NCBI GenBank assembly: GCA_028023455.1
Contig: JAQFVV010006507.1
Span: forward strand, 804,001 to 868,000
Source: Epiperipatus broadwayi
Taxonomy: Eukaryota; Onychophora; Udeonychophora; Euonychophora; Peripatidae
DNA: 64,000 nucleotides
Reading direction: 5' to 3'
Below, piece after piece: positions 46,833 to 60,535 of this stretch. The position numbers and the translations under genes were made by a program. The notes beneath the pieces are model-generated. The model was not told the DNA's origin. It searched no databases and saw nothing but the letters and a program-made list of their open reading frames with translations. The number at the start of each line of letters is the position of its first letter. Within the stretch, counting starts at the first letter, position 1.

Positions 46833-48464
46833 CATATATTGTGAAATGAATACAGATATCAAACTTTATTTAATATATATATACACACACATAAGTAAGT
46901 TTAGGTTAAAGCATGCAAAGTAAGTAAAACAACTTTGTTTTTTGTATTATTAGGTCTTAATCAGAATAATAAATTATTATTTTTTCTGTGGTGGTATAAC
47001 TTTATAATGTAAAATATGATCATACACAAGAAAACATACAAAACATTATTTTACTTTTAAATAAGGCGATTTCCATTGCTCCAATGTTATTCTCATATTG
47101 TTCGGATGTTTAAAATCATTAATTTTTCTTTCTATTTATATTCACAATCCTAATTACGGCAGTGTTTAAAGTTTCCAATAAAGACATTTTCATTTTTTTC
47201 CTTTTTGTTTTAAACTGAACAAAGTGCACACATCTTTTTTCAGTAGAATATACATTTTTAATATGTTTATCTTTAAATATTGATAAAACAGGTAGATATC
47301 ATCTTTGACTAAAATTTGCAAAATCAAATAAATAAAACAAAAAACATTGACAAGCATTGGTGGTCGAGAAGTCAGTGACAGATGCTTTACAAGCAGTTGT
47401 CCCAGGTTAGTGGGTTCACTTCCCGGCTGATGCTATGACACATGAGGAAAAAACAAAACAAAAAGAAAAACATTCTCAATAAAATCAATGACTAAATTAG
47501 AGTTTTCATAAGTAAATATAATCAAGGGATGACAGAATATTTTTCCAGTAAGACAGCTTATCATAACATTTAATGTTTAAACCATTTTGTGCTGTTACTT
47601 CCAATGATTTAATCATAAAGAGTTACACATGACAACAGGTCTCTATATAGACATGTGGTAATTTACTGATCATAATTTTAATCCCTATTGCTTCCATTTA
47701 TCAAAATGAACTCAAGTCATATTAATGAACAACTTTATCAAAAATTAGCTCATCTAGCATTGAATTAACTTTAGTCAAATATTATGGCAGAAATTCTCAT
47801 CTAACATTTAAACTAAAGAAATGTCCACCAGTCTTTTTTCTCTCAAGAGAGCTATTAAAACAAAAACTGACCCCTTTTCTGTTATTTTATTAAATCATTA
47901 CCATGTAGTCAAATTTTCTTTTCCCTTTTTTTTTTTCTATAAGAACTCTATTCTTTCCAAACTTTAGCTATATATAAAAAAACTAATCAACATTTACATA
48001 TTATTTTATAACTAGACACTTCTCAATTTAAGGATTAGCATTGACATTTGGAAGATACACTTAACATAAATTCTTATCTCTTATCAGGTTATAACAAAAA
48101 AAATTAGTAATGAAAACACTAATTAATCCAATTAAAATAAGCATTCACTTATATTATTTTATAAATAGACATTCTTTCGTTTACAGATTAGCGTTGGAAT
48201 TTATAAGATTCAATTATCAAAAACGTTTTTTTTCTCTTATCTATTATAATAACAAAATTTTTAGCAATGATAATACTAATTAATCTAATTAAAACAAAAT
48301 ATTTTATTCCTGTGATAGCAATAACCACTCACACATTTTTTATTAGATTACTGTAAATTAACTATTTAAGGATTTAAAAAAAAGTCTTTATTTTATTGAA
48401 CTACTATTTTATTTTATAACTAAAAAACATGTATATATAATTCCATCCTAGTATTATTATATAT
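46833..48464. other. AT-rich spacer with a SINE-like segment
   Basis: Between the Penelope pair and the J element. It has a TA/CA microsatellite at 46874-46893 and the tRNA-like segment at 47356-47450. No coding region is supported. Confidence 0.45.
47356..47450 (+). mobile_element. Possible tRNA-derived SINE head
   Basis: A GC-richer island reading GGTGGTCGAGAAGTCAGTGAC, then about 40 bases on GTGGGTTCACTTCCCGGC. The second part is a good B box with a T-arm-like stem (GGG..CCC); the A box is weaker. An A-rich tail (GAGGAAAAAACAAAAC..) follows within about 20 bases. This layout fits a tRNA-derived SINE, old and degenerate. It is not an intact tRNA gene because anticodon and acceptor stems do not close. 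Confidence 0.45.
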
Positions 48465-51400
48465 TGTAATGATCCTATTATTTGGATAACTAGACCATCA
48501 TAGATAAGCATAATCATAATAATTTTATGGATATGAAAAGTTAACGTTAATAATAAAATATAACCTTTGAGACTTCACACTAGATGTGAAATAAGATAGG
48601 AGTAAAATATAATTTATTTTAATCAGAAACTATACTAATAGGCAGATCTAACTGTATTTATTAAAATATTATACACCATGGTCACCCTTCTAGACCATTA
48701 AATCACTTCTATGTAACTGAAAGAAAATTAGATCCTCTATGGATTATGAATGTATATTAGGTTTAAAACCACAGTGCTACTCAATACTGGAAAATCCATG
48801 TGAAGATATTTTAACCCATCAATTTTATTAAACCACACCACAATTAAATTTAGTAGTGTATGAACTCTAATCTAAACAGCAATTACAAAACTTGTTTATC
48901 ATAATTAAATGGTCAGAATGTATAAGAAGAGACAGAGGACTATAGAGAAATGACCATAGGCATAAAATAAATGAAGACTACTTCATAAATAATAACACTC
49001 ATTCTATAAACAGAAAAGACACATGTTTCACCTATTCAAAAAGATAGACAAATTAATCTAAACAAAATAAAATGCCAAAATCTATGGCACAATTAACAGC
49101 TAACTAATTTGCATAAATTATAGTACATCTTCTCATTACTATCATCTGCATTCAGCTAAGAATATGAAGTCCAGGAACTAAGAAAGCACTTAACACAGAT
49201 AAACATATAATTTTACAATATTATACTTCTCAAACCTAAGTGTGTTAGTACAGAATTATTGATATTAAATAATAAGTTGTATATAAAATATTAATATTTT
49301 ATTACATAAACTTATAAATAAATAATAAATGCATAAATACTACCATCCTTCAGATAATCACAGTTACAAGAAATGTTTATCAAAGTCTCCTGTTTAAAGC
49401 ATCTTTTTGTTAAGGCTAACATTTTTCTTCATTTGTTCATTTTACATTATTGTATCTATTCTGGTATTTAAGATGCTATAAATCCAGCTTAGAAAATGTG
49501 GACATTAATATTTCAACTTCTTTAGTGGCTTTGTATTTCAAATTATATAAGTTCTATTTTTTCTTCTCTAAAGACACACATATTCTTGCAAACAAAACGT
49601 TTTAACATAGGTTTAACACAACTCAGACTTAGCATTTTATGACTGATCACACATCAGACCCAAAAATAAACAATGAATACAGTGTACATTGATCTTGGCT
49701 CAATGATACCCACACAGTAGAATCAGCTCCCTTGAGTCACAATGATTATTTTATAATATTTATTTTTGTTCATAATATGATTGCTACATAAAAATAAACT
49801 TAATGTTTTATGAGCATCTGATAAGAAATGTAAAACAAAAGATAGACTAAAGATGCTGAAAATAACATGAGCTTTTAATAAAAAAAATTTAATCACATTT
49901 TATTTAAACTGTTATTGTTTAAAAATAAGTAAATCATATTTATCATCTATCTAATATTTTTAATTATTTTATTAATTACCATAAGAAAAATTTTTTTGTT
50001 ACAGTATAATAATTATTTTATAAATTTGAAAACAAAACTTTAATCTTTTTTGAATCATATTTTAATTCCAATGTTTGAATAAATAACCTTGAAATTTTGA
50101 ATTTTAAATATTAAATTTAGAGAGAATACAAGTAAATTTCAAATAACTGCCTTAAAAGAAATCTGTTTCGTTTTTGATTTACTTGTTTATTCTTTTGTTA
50201 ATATCATTTTTATTAAAATTGTTACCTGTAAGAAAATCATCATGTAGCCATTTTTGTAGTCAATCATGTATTTTGCTTTGCAACTAGTACATTGATCTCA
50301 TATCATGTTATCAATAAAATAAGTGAATTAAAATGTTTGCCATTGAATGATTTTGGTTTCAACAATAAACATTAACCTTTTTTTTAAATTTTTATATAGT
50401 GTATTTCTCATTTTATGTATAACCTTGACAATGAGCTAGAGATTAAAATAAGAGAGATACTAAGTTTAAAATTTATTTTACAATACTAGAGCAAAGTGAG
50501 TAAATGTTAAGTAATCTTGATAAAGTATTAAACCTATAAGCAGAAACAGTACCAAATTTCACATCATATTTCAAGACTAAAGCAATATGAGTAAATGTTA
50601 ATTAACATTAGTAATGAGCTACATAAATAATAAGGAGGGATACCAAATTTCAAATCACTTTTCAGTACTAAAAAGCTGACTAATATTTAATTAACTATGA
50701 TAATAAACTAGGCAAATAAGCAGCAGACATCAATACAAGGGGAAGCTGACTAAAAGTGAATTAACTCTGAGTATGAGCTAGATATATAAGTGACAGAGGT
50801 ACCAAATTTAAAATTATTTTGCAATACTGAAATAAACAATAATCATTAACTAAACCTTATTTTAATTTCTCAAAAATGTTGCAACCACATCATGCGCCCC
50901 TTGTACCATTTACTGTTGCTAACCAAAGTGTCTTCATTTAGGTAGCTTTTAGAAATGCAGAGGATCTCTACTGAATAACCAATTGTAATGTACAATTTAT
51001 AATAATTTATTAATTATTTTACTGGGAATTTCTTTCTACTACCTAATCTATAGTGAACCCAATATATCATTCAATTGGTGTTTACCATCAAGTTTATGAG
51101 GGATTTGAACACAAGCCTGTTGTTTAATCAACTCCTCAAAAAAACGTAAACATAAATTTCAATCCACAATTAGCATACATATTATAAATCCTACATCTTA
51201 TATATTTACTTCAGCAAACATCTATTCATCATCACTAATCAACAAACTTTTATCAAACTTACAAAGGTTTTATTGTTGTATTATAAATTATAATGAACAG
51301 ATCATCATCAATTTCTTAAATTTTTTTATAGACAGGTTTTTGAGGATAACACTTAAGTTTAACTTGAATCATTACTTTATTACCTAACTAAAAAGTGTGG

Positions 51401-51488
51401 CTAGTTGTCTTTTGATTACCTCTACTTAGATCTATTGTTTTCATTAATCTATGTTTTGCTTTAGTCTTGTCCTACAAAACTGTATACA
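48465..51488 (-). mobile_element. J 3' LTR (3.0 kb)
   Basis: Starts (minus strand) TGTATACAGTTTTGTAGG at 51488 and ends GGATCATTACA at 48465. Matches 53426-55990 in order. Contains the ~105-bp tandem repeats at 50425-50850. The sequence just upstream of its start is only weakly purine-rich. Confidence 0.65.
50425..50850 (-). repeat. ~105-bp minisatellite in J 3' LTR
   Basis: Four degenerate units share GAGCTAGA..ATAAG, TACCAAATTT(C/A)AAAT, and TAATTAAC..TGATAAT landmarks. The same array, with four or so units, occurs in the other LTR (54950-55385), so it predates insertion and belongs to the family. Confidence 0.65.
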
Positions 51489-53405
51489 TCAAATTTCCAG
51501 CATAGAAATCCTGTCTGAAAGAGAAATAAATAGACTGGGCATTTTCAAATCCTCATTATCTTTTCATACAGAATAATAATATAACAATAAATAAAGAGAT
51601 CATATTCTGTAAAAATTAAATTTTTCTGTGGATATAAATCAATAACACCAACTCAATATTCATGATTTGTAATTTCATAAGATATATAGTAAAGAAAAAT
51701 ATTTAAATATCTTATTTTTCAATTACAGTTTTTGTGTCAAAAGTACTTTTATCATTATGTGTTAAAGTCCTTTCCATGATCAATTTCCATAATATTTGGA
51801 ATATAAGAATTTAATGATATGCTCCTTTGCTAAATATCATACTTTCTGTCATATCTTAGACATATTTAAATATGCAATGTAAAAACAGAAATTTTACACG
51901 CACAATAAATATGTAAAGTTTTGATAGCATATTAACTAAAAAAAAATTTTTACTAGTGATTTTTTTTGTCTCAAAATTATTATTTGTAATCATAACAATT
52001 ATTAACCCACAACATAAGATTTTTTTTAAATAAAAAAAACATGTTTTTATAAAATTATATTTTGTTTTCCATTCATATATGAACTCATTAATTCATTAAT
52101 CTGATTCCTTGAGTCTTTGAGAATATAAATCAATTAAAATTTATAGTAGTATTCAAGTGAGATCAAGCTTTTTTTCCATGTGGTTTTTAATTAACCTCAG
52201 TGTTTTCAAATGGAATACCAATATGCTATCACCTATTGCATGGTTACCCTTAATACCAATTCTTTATAGAGTGGATGGTTCATTCATTTTCTAAATTTTG
52301 TATTCCCATTTTGGGTGCCATTACAGCTGTACATTTTTAACCTTTAGTTTAAACTTTTCTGTTTACAATGTATTGTTTTATAAATTGTACTTCATGTTTA
52401 AAAATATCATGCATTTTAAATTTTTCCATTGCTTTGATATTATAAAATTAACCCTTAAAACATTTTATTTCTTTAAAAATAATTTCATTTTCCACCCATA
52501 CTTCAATTATGCTTTTTTGAATATCTTTAAACATTACTTCCTCATTTTATTGTATCTGTTCAATATTTGGAAGTTTGTAACTAAAGTTTGTCACTCTTTT
52601 TTATATTTTAATTCTACAATATCATTAGAACATTCTATTTTTAATTTTTGAAACATTTAAGTAATATAAATTATTTTTAAAAGAACTTTTAATGCTCTAT
52701 GATTTTCTGTTTTTACCCCCTCTATTACCTCATGTGACAATTTTATTTTGTTTTCCTGTTTCATTTTATTTTGATATTATGGTTGTAATATCTCTGTTTT
52801 ATAATTATCAAACATTCTATTTATATTTACTTTGATTTTCAACTATTCTATCAAATATATCTTTCATTTGATTTTCAAATTTTATGGATGTCTTTTTGGC
52901 TGACCCCTTTGACCATCTTTTTCATATGAGTTTCAATTTTTCAGAACATTTCTTTCATCATTGCCATAAGATCAACTTTATATGAAACTCCTATTCAATT
53001 TTTACTTTGTTTCTCACTGAATATATTTTACATTTCTTTGTAGAGAGTTTGTATTTTTGAAAGTCACCTAGTAAGTTTCCAATTAATCATATAATTAACT
53101 ATAGTATTTACTGTTTAATAACACTAATTTTAAAATTATTTTTATTAAATTTCTTGTTCAATCAATTGGTTTGTCAATTCACTTTTATTCTTTTGCCCTT
53201 TTATGGCCTGCCATATTTATAGATACTTAATTTATATTATTTGCTTATATTTGTACTTAACATCAAAATTCAACAAATATAATCATCAATTTAGTTGTTT
53301 TACTGTTAGTCTCTTATCTGTTACCACATTTCTCATGAAAATATTACTCTCTATTTATGCTTTATAATTATTATTTTTAATACTAAATAGACATATCAAT
53401 AATTA
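51489..53405 (-). pseudogene. J internal region with decayed Gag-like remnant
   Basis: No long open frame survives. Minus-strand frames around 52960-52890 read MAMMKEMF, a stop, then KIETHMKKMVKG, and around 52650-52590 a lysine-rich piece NDIVELKYKKE. These methionine/lysine/glutamate rich remnants resemble the coiled-coil Gag of the E element. No polymerase motifs are seen. The 117-codon plus-strand frame at 52298-52651 is a by-product of the opposite-strand composition. Confidence 0.4.
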
Positions 53406-53423
53406 GGTTAACATTGGGTGCCA
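53406..53423 (-). other. Primer-binding site of J, tRNA-Lys type
   Basis: Minus strand: ..ATTACA, AT, then TGGCACCCAATGTTAACC. It matches TGGCGCCCAACGTG with two substitutions in the first 13 bases. This is the third element in the window with a tRNA-Lys(CUU)-type primer, and it defines the LTR end. Confidence 0.7.
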
Positions 53424-53425
53424 AT

Positions 53426-55990
53426 TGTAATGATCCTATTATATGGATAAAAAAGTCATCAATGTTCAGCATAATTATAACAATCCTACAAATATGAAAA
53501 GTTAATGTTCAATAATAAAAATAATTATTTTACATTTTACATACCAATCCAATCAACAGAAATGAAGCAAGATAGAAATAAAAATATTTTTTTATTTAAT
53601 CCTAAATTATACTAATGGTCATACATAGCTATATTCATAAAAATATATAGACTATAGTAATTTTCCTCACCATTAAGTCACTCCTAAGTAACTGAAAGAA
53701 AATTAAATTATCTATGGATTATATATTTATATTAGATCTAAATCCAGAGAACAACACAATACTAAGAAATCAGTGGGAGTATATTCTGCACCATCAAATT
53801 TATTAAACCATAGCATGACTAAATTTGGTAGAGTATAAACACTTATCTCATTAACTATTACAAAATTAACTTATCATATTTAAATAGTCAGAATTTATGA
53901 GAAGAAAAACAGGAGACTGGAATAATAAATAAAAAATACTTATCATATAATAAGACATATATAAAATATTAAGATTATATTGCATTAAGTTGTAAATAAT
54001 AATAAATGCAGAAATATTACCATTTTTCAGGTAATCACATGGAAACAAAAATTTAGAAAGTCTTCAGTTATATTATGGAATCTATTTTGGTATTTAAGAC
54101 ATTATAAATCCATCTTTGAAAATTTGAAGATATTAAATTTTCAAGTTCTTTAACTTCTTTATATTTCAACTTATTTAAGATATATTTATTTATCTCTCTA
54201 AAGACACAAACGTTTTTTGAGAACAGACCCAAAAATAAATAATTATTATAAGCTATATTGATCCAAAATAAATGGTACATACACAGTGAACATAGACGCT
54301 TTGAGTCATAGTGAACTTTCCATAAAATTTATTTCTGTTCATAACCTGGTTGCTAAATAAAAATAAACTTAATGTTTTACAAGCAGCTAATGACCCTGGG
54401 ACAAAAACCAGTTTCTAATAAAAAAAATGAAATCACATTTTATTTAAACAGTCATTTGATCTTTTTAACCATTTTTTTTTACTTATTTTATTAATTAACA
54501 TAAAAAAACATTTATTACAATACAACATGTCTTCTCTAAATTTGATATTTTAATATAAGAAAGCTTTAATTTTTTTGTAAAATCATATATTAATTCCAAA
54601 GTTAATTAACCATTGAACTTGAAATTTTGAATATTAAATTTAGAGACAAAACAAAAAAAATTAAAGTCAGTGCAGTAAAAGTAATCTTTCTATCTTTTTA
54701 AATTACTTTTCTACTTTTATTTAAATATTGTTTTTTTTTTTTGTTAAAATTGTTATTTCAAATGTAACCAGCATTTAGCCATTCTTGTAAATATTTATAT
54801 ATCTTAACCTTTGCAACAAATACATTGCCCTTTTATGAGAATGGAATTAGAATAAGTGAATTCAGACAGTTGACATTGGATGATTTTATTTTTACACTAA
54901 ACATTCTCATTAATTAGTTTAATATATTGCATTTTCCATTTCACAAATAACATTGACATAGATTAAAATAAGATAGGCAATAAGTTTAAAACACTCCTCA
55001 TTACTAGAGTAAACTGTAAAATTATCTTGATAAAAGGCTAAACATATAAGTGAAAAAAGTAACAAATTTGAAATCACATTTCAATTCTAAAATAAGCTGA
55101 ATGAATGTTAATTAATTAAAAAATAATGAGTTAGACATATGAGCAGGAGTTACAAAATTCAAAATCGGTTTTCAACATTAAAGGAAGTATACTAAAAGTT
55201 AATTGAATGATTTAATGAGCTAGATATATAAGAACAAGAGTACCAAATTTAAAATTATTTTTCAAGACTAATGTAAACTCTCTAAAAGTTAATTAACCAT
55301 GATAATGAGGTAGACATATAAGCAGGAGAGGTGTTAACTTTAAAATCACTTTTTAACATTAAAATAAAATGAATAAATTTTAACTAAACCCTATTTTAAT
55401 TTTTCAATGGTGCTGTAACCGCATTATGAGCCAATTGTGCAATATATTGTACTAACTAGGAAATTATGATTTGGATAGATTTTAGCAAATGTTAGAAAAA
55501 CTTTACTGAACATCCAATTTCAACATACAATTAATGGTAATCCATATATAATTTTACTGAAAAATTGTAACAGATCCTCTAAACTGAGCCCAGGATATCT
55601 CTCTAATACATGGGCTTTGAATACAAGTCTGTAGTTTGGCTGATTCCTCAAAAAGGCTTAAATATACAATAATTTCAGTTTACAATACTATAAACTCTAT
55701 ATTCTATTTCAAAACTTTTTCAGTCATCTACTCTTCATAACTGACTAACGTACCTTTATTGGTCTGTACAAAGGCATTATTGTTGTATTGAAAAAATATA
55801 CTAAACAGGACATTACAAATCTCTTGGAAAAATTTTAAGACAAGTTTTTTTCAGGTGACATATAATACTAATCTGAATCATTACTTTATGACCTAATTGA
55901 AAAGTGTGGCTAAAGATCTTCTGCTTACTCTTCTTAGACCTCTTGTTTTCATTAATCTATGTCTTGCTTCAGGCCTATCCTACAAACTAT
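53426..55990 (-). mobile_element. J 5' LTR (2.6 kb)
   Basis: Matches the 3' LTR through its length, with several deletions. Its outer start is merged into a TA tract (55990-56002), so the exact TG is lost. Contains the minisatellite at 54950-55385. A minus-strand open frame of 60-70 codons inside it has no counterpart in the other LTR. Confidence 0.65.
54950..55385 (-). repeat. ~105-bp minisatellite in J 5' LTR
   Basis: Units with GAGCTAGACATATAAGCAGG, TACCAAATTTAAAAT and AAAAGTTAATTAAC landmarks, about four copies. Counterpart of 50425-50850. Confidence 0.65.
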
Positions 55991-56850
55991 ATATATATAT
56001 ATTCTAACCTTTACCGTCAACAACAAACCATCTTGCAACACCCTGGGCCAGTAAAAATCCTATATAACCTTGGATGGAAAGAAAAGGGTATAATATTAAT
56101 GATGTATGAACGATTAGCCTAATACGACTAAGAATAATTTTATTTAAATGTTAATTCTATAGACTAAGAAATGGGCATGATTTACTTTTAAAATACACAT
56201 TTTAAATAAACTCACTCACTTCAGGGCACAACAATCAAATACTTAACAATATATAAGAATTAAATAAACATTAAAACATTCATTTTAAAATTATTAGCGT
56301 AGTAATATTTTAAAAACCTTTTCATGCGTCACACTTTCCTAGCATTTCATATTAAAAATACGGGCTCAGGTAATTATATAACGAATAAAATATATTTTCT
56401 ATTTTAATATACGCTTAAAATCGGGTCAAATTTATAACGCTTGACTAAGAATATGTACTAGAATAAATCTAACATAAAACATAACAAATATAATAAAAAA
56501 AAATTTTAAGTAAAGTATCTTTTAGCACACAGCAATCTTGGCAATAATTCTCCATTGAAGTGTAGAATTATCCAAATAGAAAAATACACATATTATCTTG
56601 AATGAAAAATGCATGACAATGGCAGAATGATCTCGAATTTGTGCAAATATTAATGTTTATTGGCACAAAATCGAATTTAAAGCCACACATGTATTATTTG
56701 GATCATTATACTGTTATTAATAATCTATTACGGCAATTCCTATCCTTGTAATATCACTTATTTTCTCCTGAGTCAATTTTGGGATTTGTTTTTCTCTGCT
56801 TTATGCACTGAATTATCCTATGGGTTTACTTGTCCATTATTTAATATTTT

Positions 56851-57120
56851 ATTCAATCAAAGATTCAGCTGGAACAGATGCTCACTATAATATACTTATA
56901 CATTTTTTTTAGCTATGGTTTGTTCAATATTTCTATCATTCAAAAATTTAGTTGGAACAAATGCTCACTATAACATATTTATAAAATTATTTAACAAAGG
57001 TTTATATAAGATTTCTTTTATTCAGAGATATAGCTGAAATAAATGCTCAAATTAATAAACCATCTAGAAATATTTAACAAATGTTTAGTTAATGTTCCTT
57101 TCATTCTCAAATTTAATCGG
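56851..57120. repeat. ~85-bp tandem repeat, three to four units
   Basis: Units begin near 56851, 56938, 57020 and 57100 with ATTCAAAAATTTAGYTGGAAC followed by AATGCTCACTATAA and ATTTAACAAAGGTTTA-like parts. The last unit is partial. Confidence 0.7.
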
Positions 57121-57305
57121 ATATTGTAACATATATTTCAAACTTTCTGTTACAGTTTTTCTCTCACAAGAACGTAAAAGTTTACTTTAGTAATAACAAT
57201 TAAAGGAAATATAAATTATTGCTTACAATTTATTATGACTTTCTTCTAATATAACAGAAATGTACGATTTAGATGTTATCTGTTCAGTCTCTCATTGTAT
57301 TTCAT

Positions 57306-57442
57306 AAATAAAATCATACACCCAAGTATTAGAAATAAAATATCTGAGACAAAATAGATAAAAATAAAAGTTTGTAATAAAATCATCAATCCAAGTATAA
57401 GAAGCAAAATATTCAAAATGGAATAGATATCAATAAAAGTTT
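57306..57442. repeat. 70-bp tandem duplication
   Basis: Two units share AATAAAATCATMMAYCCAAGTA, GAARYAAAATAT and ATAAAAGTTT, at 57306 and 57376. Confidence 0.75.
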
Positions 57443-58650
57443 ATACCTGAAACATTGTCTAAAGTGTAGATTGGAGTCTACAAGCTAGATGCATTGAAGT
57501 AAGCATGGTTTATTAATTAATCTTGTTGGATTGGAAAATTTTTGGCAGCAATTGATTTTGGAAAGAGATCAGTGTGTCTAGTAATATCTAGTGACACATT
57601 TTACAAAGAAACAAAATATACACTTAAAAAAATAAATTTAATCAGATGATAAATATAAAGCAGAATTTAATATGTGTTTAATTTACACAGAATTTTTAGA
57701 GAAGATCTCACTCCAAATATGTCTTTGCTTTTATATATTGCGGCTGTCAATTATATTTGGATTCTGCCATTTGAGTTTTTGACCCCTGATATTAATAATT
57801 AATTGGTTTATGAATCATAATTTTGACAGTAATTATTCACAACATTGTCTTATACCACGTGTGATTGAGATATTTTCCTGTTTTAAATAATAAAAAATAA
57901 ATCATGTCAGAAATTTTGAGAGAAAAATTGTTTCAATAAAAATAAAAAAATAAAAAAACTGAAATTTTGATTCAAGATTTATGAATGAAGTTGATGATTT
58001 ATTTCTTTAAAAATGAGCTAAAATAACTGTTCTCTCAAATTCCTTTTGAATGATATATTGCATGATATATAAAACCCTTAAGATTATCTCTATAATTAAA
58101 ATTCTTTATATCATGCACACACACATGCACATACATGTAAATAATAATAATTCATGATGTACTTGTAGACAATTTCAATAACATTAAACTTATTTCATAA
58201 CTTTTGAAATTTTAGAGCTATACACTCCTTTTATAATTCAATATTAAGCTATCGCTATAATCAAATTAAATTTCTAACCGTAATATTAACTTTTACTTTT
58301 AAAAATATAATTGATCTTATTTTACATTTAAATTGTTATGAAATAAACTAATTCAAACTTTTATTGTGCATGCAAGGCAATAACACCTCCATTCTTAATA
58401 TACTTTTACAATATAATTTTGAATAACTAAACATAATTTTGAATAACTAAACATACTCCTGGTTATAAGTTATATAATTATGATATAAGATTTTTAATTC
58501 TTTAAAAAATATATACATTGATTTTTATTTGACTTAAAATTCCATAAAGCAATTTTCTTCTCAGGCTATTGGAAACTAGTAATTTTCTTAGTTTACCGAT
58601 CTTTAGTTTTTCCTAGGAAGAAACTAAGATTCACAATATATATATATTAA

Positions 58651-60535
58651 TGGTCACAGAAAATAGGAAGTTTCAGTCTTACTGTGTCTGCCACACAGGG
58701 CGCCACCAGGCCATTTGAACCTGGAAAATTTATATAGTAGGCAGATATGCAAGTTAAAATCCAATTTTATATTATTTTATTTTTATTATGACCATTAGCC
58801 CCAGTCACTAGCTCGCAGAGCAGCAGAAATAATTTATAATATAAGTTCTTATAAGATTTAATAAAGATTTATATTCTCAAAATATATTAATATTTAAAAA
58901 AATAAAATAAAATAAGCCACTGCCAGTAATTAACATACAAACATTTATTAACGCACATATAAATAATATTGAGGAATAAATTTATTATTTTAGATTGGTT
59001 ATTAATTTTAAAATTTAAATTCTTATTTTAAACAATCCGCACAATTTGTTTAATAATATTTTTAAGAGTGTTGAATATGAAAAACTACATAGATTGCATT
59101 TGAAAAGAAAATATTCTATCCCTTATTTAACCTTAGACCAATAGTTTGCAGTCAAACCAATGTCAATCCATCTGATATATTGATATATTCAATGCAGCAT
59201 GAATACCATACTGTCAGGAATGTACATCTAAATAGCATGGTTATAGAAGACATTGACTCTCATCCAGTACAGGAATGCTACATCTGTTTGGTGAGAAAAA
59301 CAATATAAAAAAAACTCCATAGGAAGGGACTGCATTTTCCATCTTACTATCCCATTCCATAGGCTAAAAGGGGTGATCGAAGGAGCAGGGAATACCATCT
59401 GCTTCCAATTATCAGTGAGAGTGCGGCATATAATAGGATCCTGCATGTAGTGAATTTCATGCTACATTTACTAATTACACCAATATATCCCATCGATTAA
59501 CCCAATTTAACTAAGAAACAAATAACCCGAGATTAATTCTCTATTAATTAATTAATATAAATTTACAAATCTATGCAGCCATTCATGCCCAACTTAAATT
59601 TAACTTGTATATAATTTAGTCAATTAATAAAAAAAATGAAAATGATTAAATTAGCAAACTCAAATGTATAAAAATTAAACATCAATAATTGATTTGGAAA
59701 GTTAAATTAAAGTTCATTTTAAAAAAAAATTAGGTTTGTTTGTCAAATCTTGAATGTTCTTAATTATTATTATTTTTAATTTTTCAGTTCATATCTTACA
59801 GTAGAAGAGTGCCAGTTCCACGTGTCAATTCCCACAAAGTCTTAATTTGAAGACCAGTCTATCTGAAGGTGGCCTCAGCTTGTTCAATCCTTGTATTATT
59901 TTATTGCAGAATCTCAATGATTTGGGGTCTACAATAGTACAGTTCATAATTCAACAGTCATTTCTTTTGAAATAAAAGAGAGGGTGACAAGTGCATCTTA
60001 TCATCCTTCTCAAAATAAATCAAGCTGGAAATGTCCTTAATTTGGATATTTTTCTTTTTATAGTAGCCCTTCAGATTCATTGAATATAGGTTTCTGTTCC
60101 GAATTTTTATTAAGATCCGAGCATTATTTGCTGCTTCTATTGGACAGCTAAATCTTTGTTATCTCTTATCTATATCTTTTATCTGACTTTTTTATATAAG
60201 AGGCCCAAGGGCTTGTTTGCTTTTTCATTTAATTTAAAAGAACAATGATTTCCATTTTGAGATTACAGGAATTAATTAATATCTGATTTCATTTTTTACT
60301 TACATTACTTTAAAAAATATTAATCTTTAAATCTTTACCTTTTTCTTTCATAAAAAAGTATGTTCAAATACCTTTTTTTTATTAAAAAAATACTTTTAAA
60401 GTTTTGCTTCTGTGCAAATATATATACATTTAACAACTTTTTAATTTTTTTAGCTTTTGGTTTTATTTTTATTTATCAACTTAAATTTATATTTTAATTT
60501 TAAATTAATGTAATGGCATATTATATACCGTTACA
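58651..60535. mobile_element. LTR-like block F-C
   Basis: Starts TGGTCACAG and ends ATACCGTTACA between TA tracts. The head (CAGGGCGCCACCAGGCC) matches F-B and H; the body from 59060 matches F-A and F-B. The terminal hairpin is TGTAAT..CCGTTACA. No coding capacity; a 72-codon minus-strand frame at 59228-59446 overlaps similar short frames in F-A and F-B (MEFF-type peptide) but is not conserved in length. Confidence 0.6.

Larger units (their letters stand above)
48465..55990 (-). mobile_element. Complete two-LTR element J, pol-less (7.5 kb)
   Basis: Read on the minus strand: 5' LTR (55990-53426), PBS two bases later, internal region of 1.9 kb, 3' LTR (51488-48465). Both LTRs end GGATCATTACA. 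TA-rich sequence flanks both outer ends (ATATATAATAA on the left, a TA tract on the right). The LTRs are long (2.6 and 3.0 kb) relative to the internal part. The LTR pair differs strongly (perhaps a fifth of positions), so J is old. With K it forms a second gag-only, long-LTR design. Confidence 0.75.
56003..58635. mobile_element. Candidate LTR-like block M
   Basis: It occupies exactly the space between the TA tract after J and the TA tract before F-C. It begins TCTAACCTTTACCG, close to the TGTAACC start of D with TG changed, and ends AGATTCACA before ATATATAT. There is no second copy in the window, so the call rests on the end rule and neighbours. It contains two tandem arrays and no recognisable gene. 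Confidence 0.4.

Noticed and set aside
52298-52651. 117-codon plus-strand frame rich in F, Y and L
   Set aside because: It is antisense to a lysine-rich Gag-like remnant of J; the F/L/Y composition is what the opposite strand of K/N/E codons gives.
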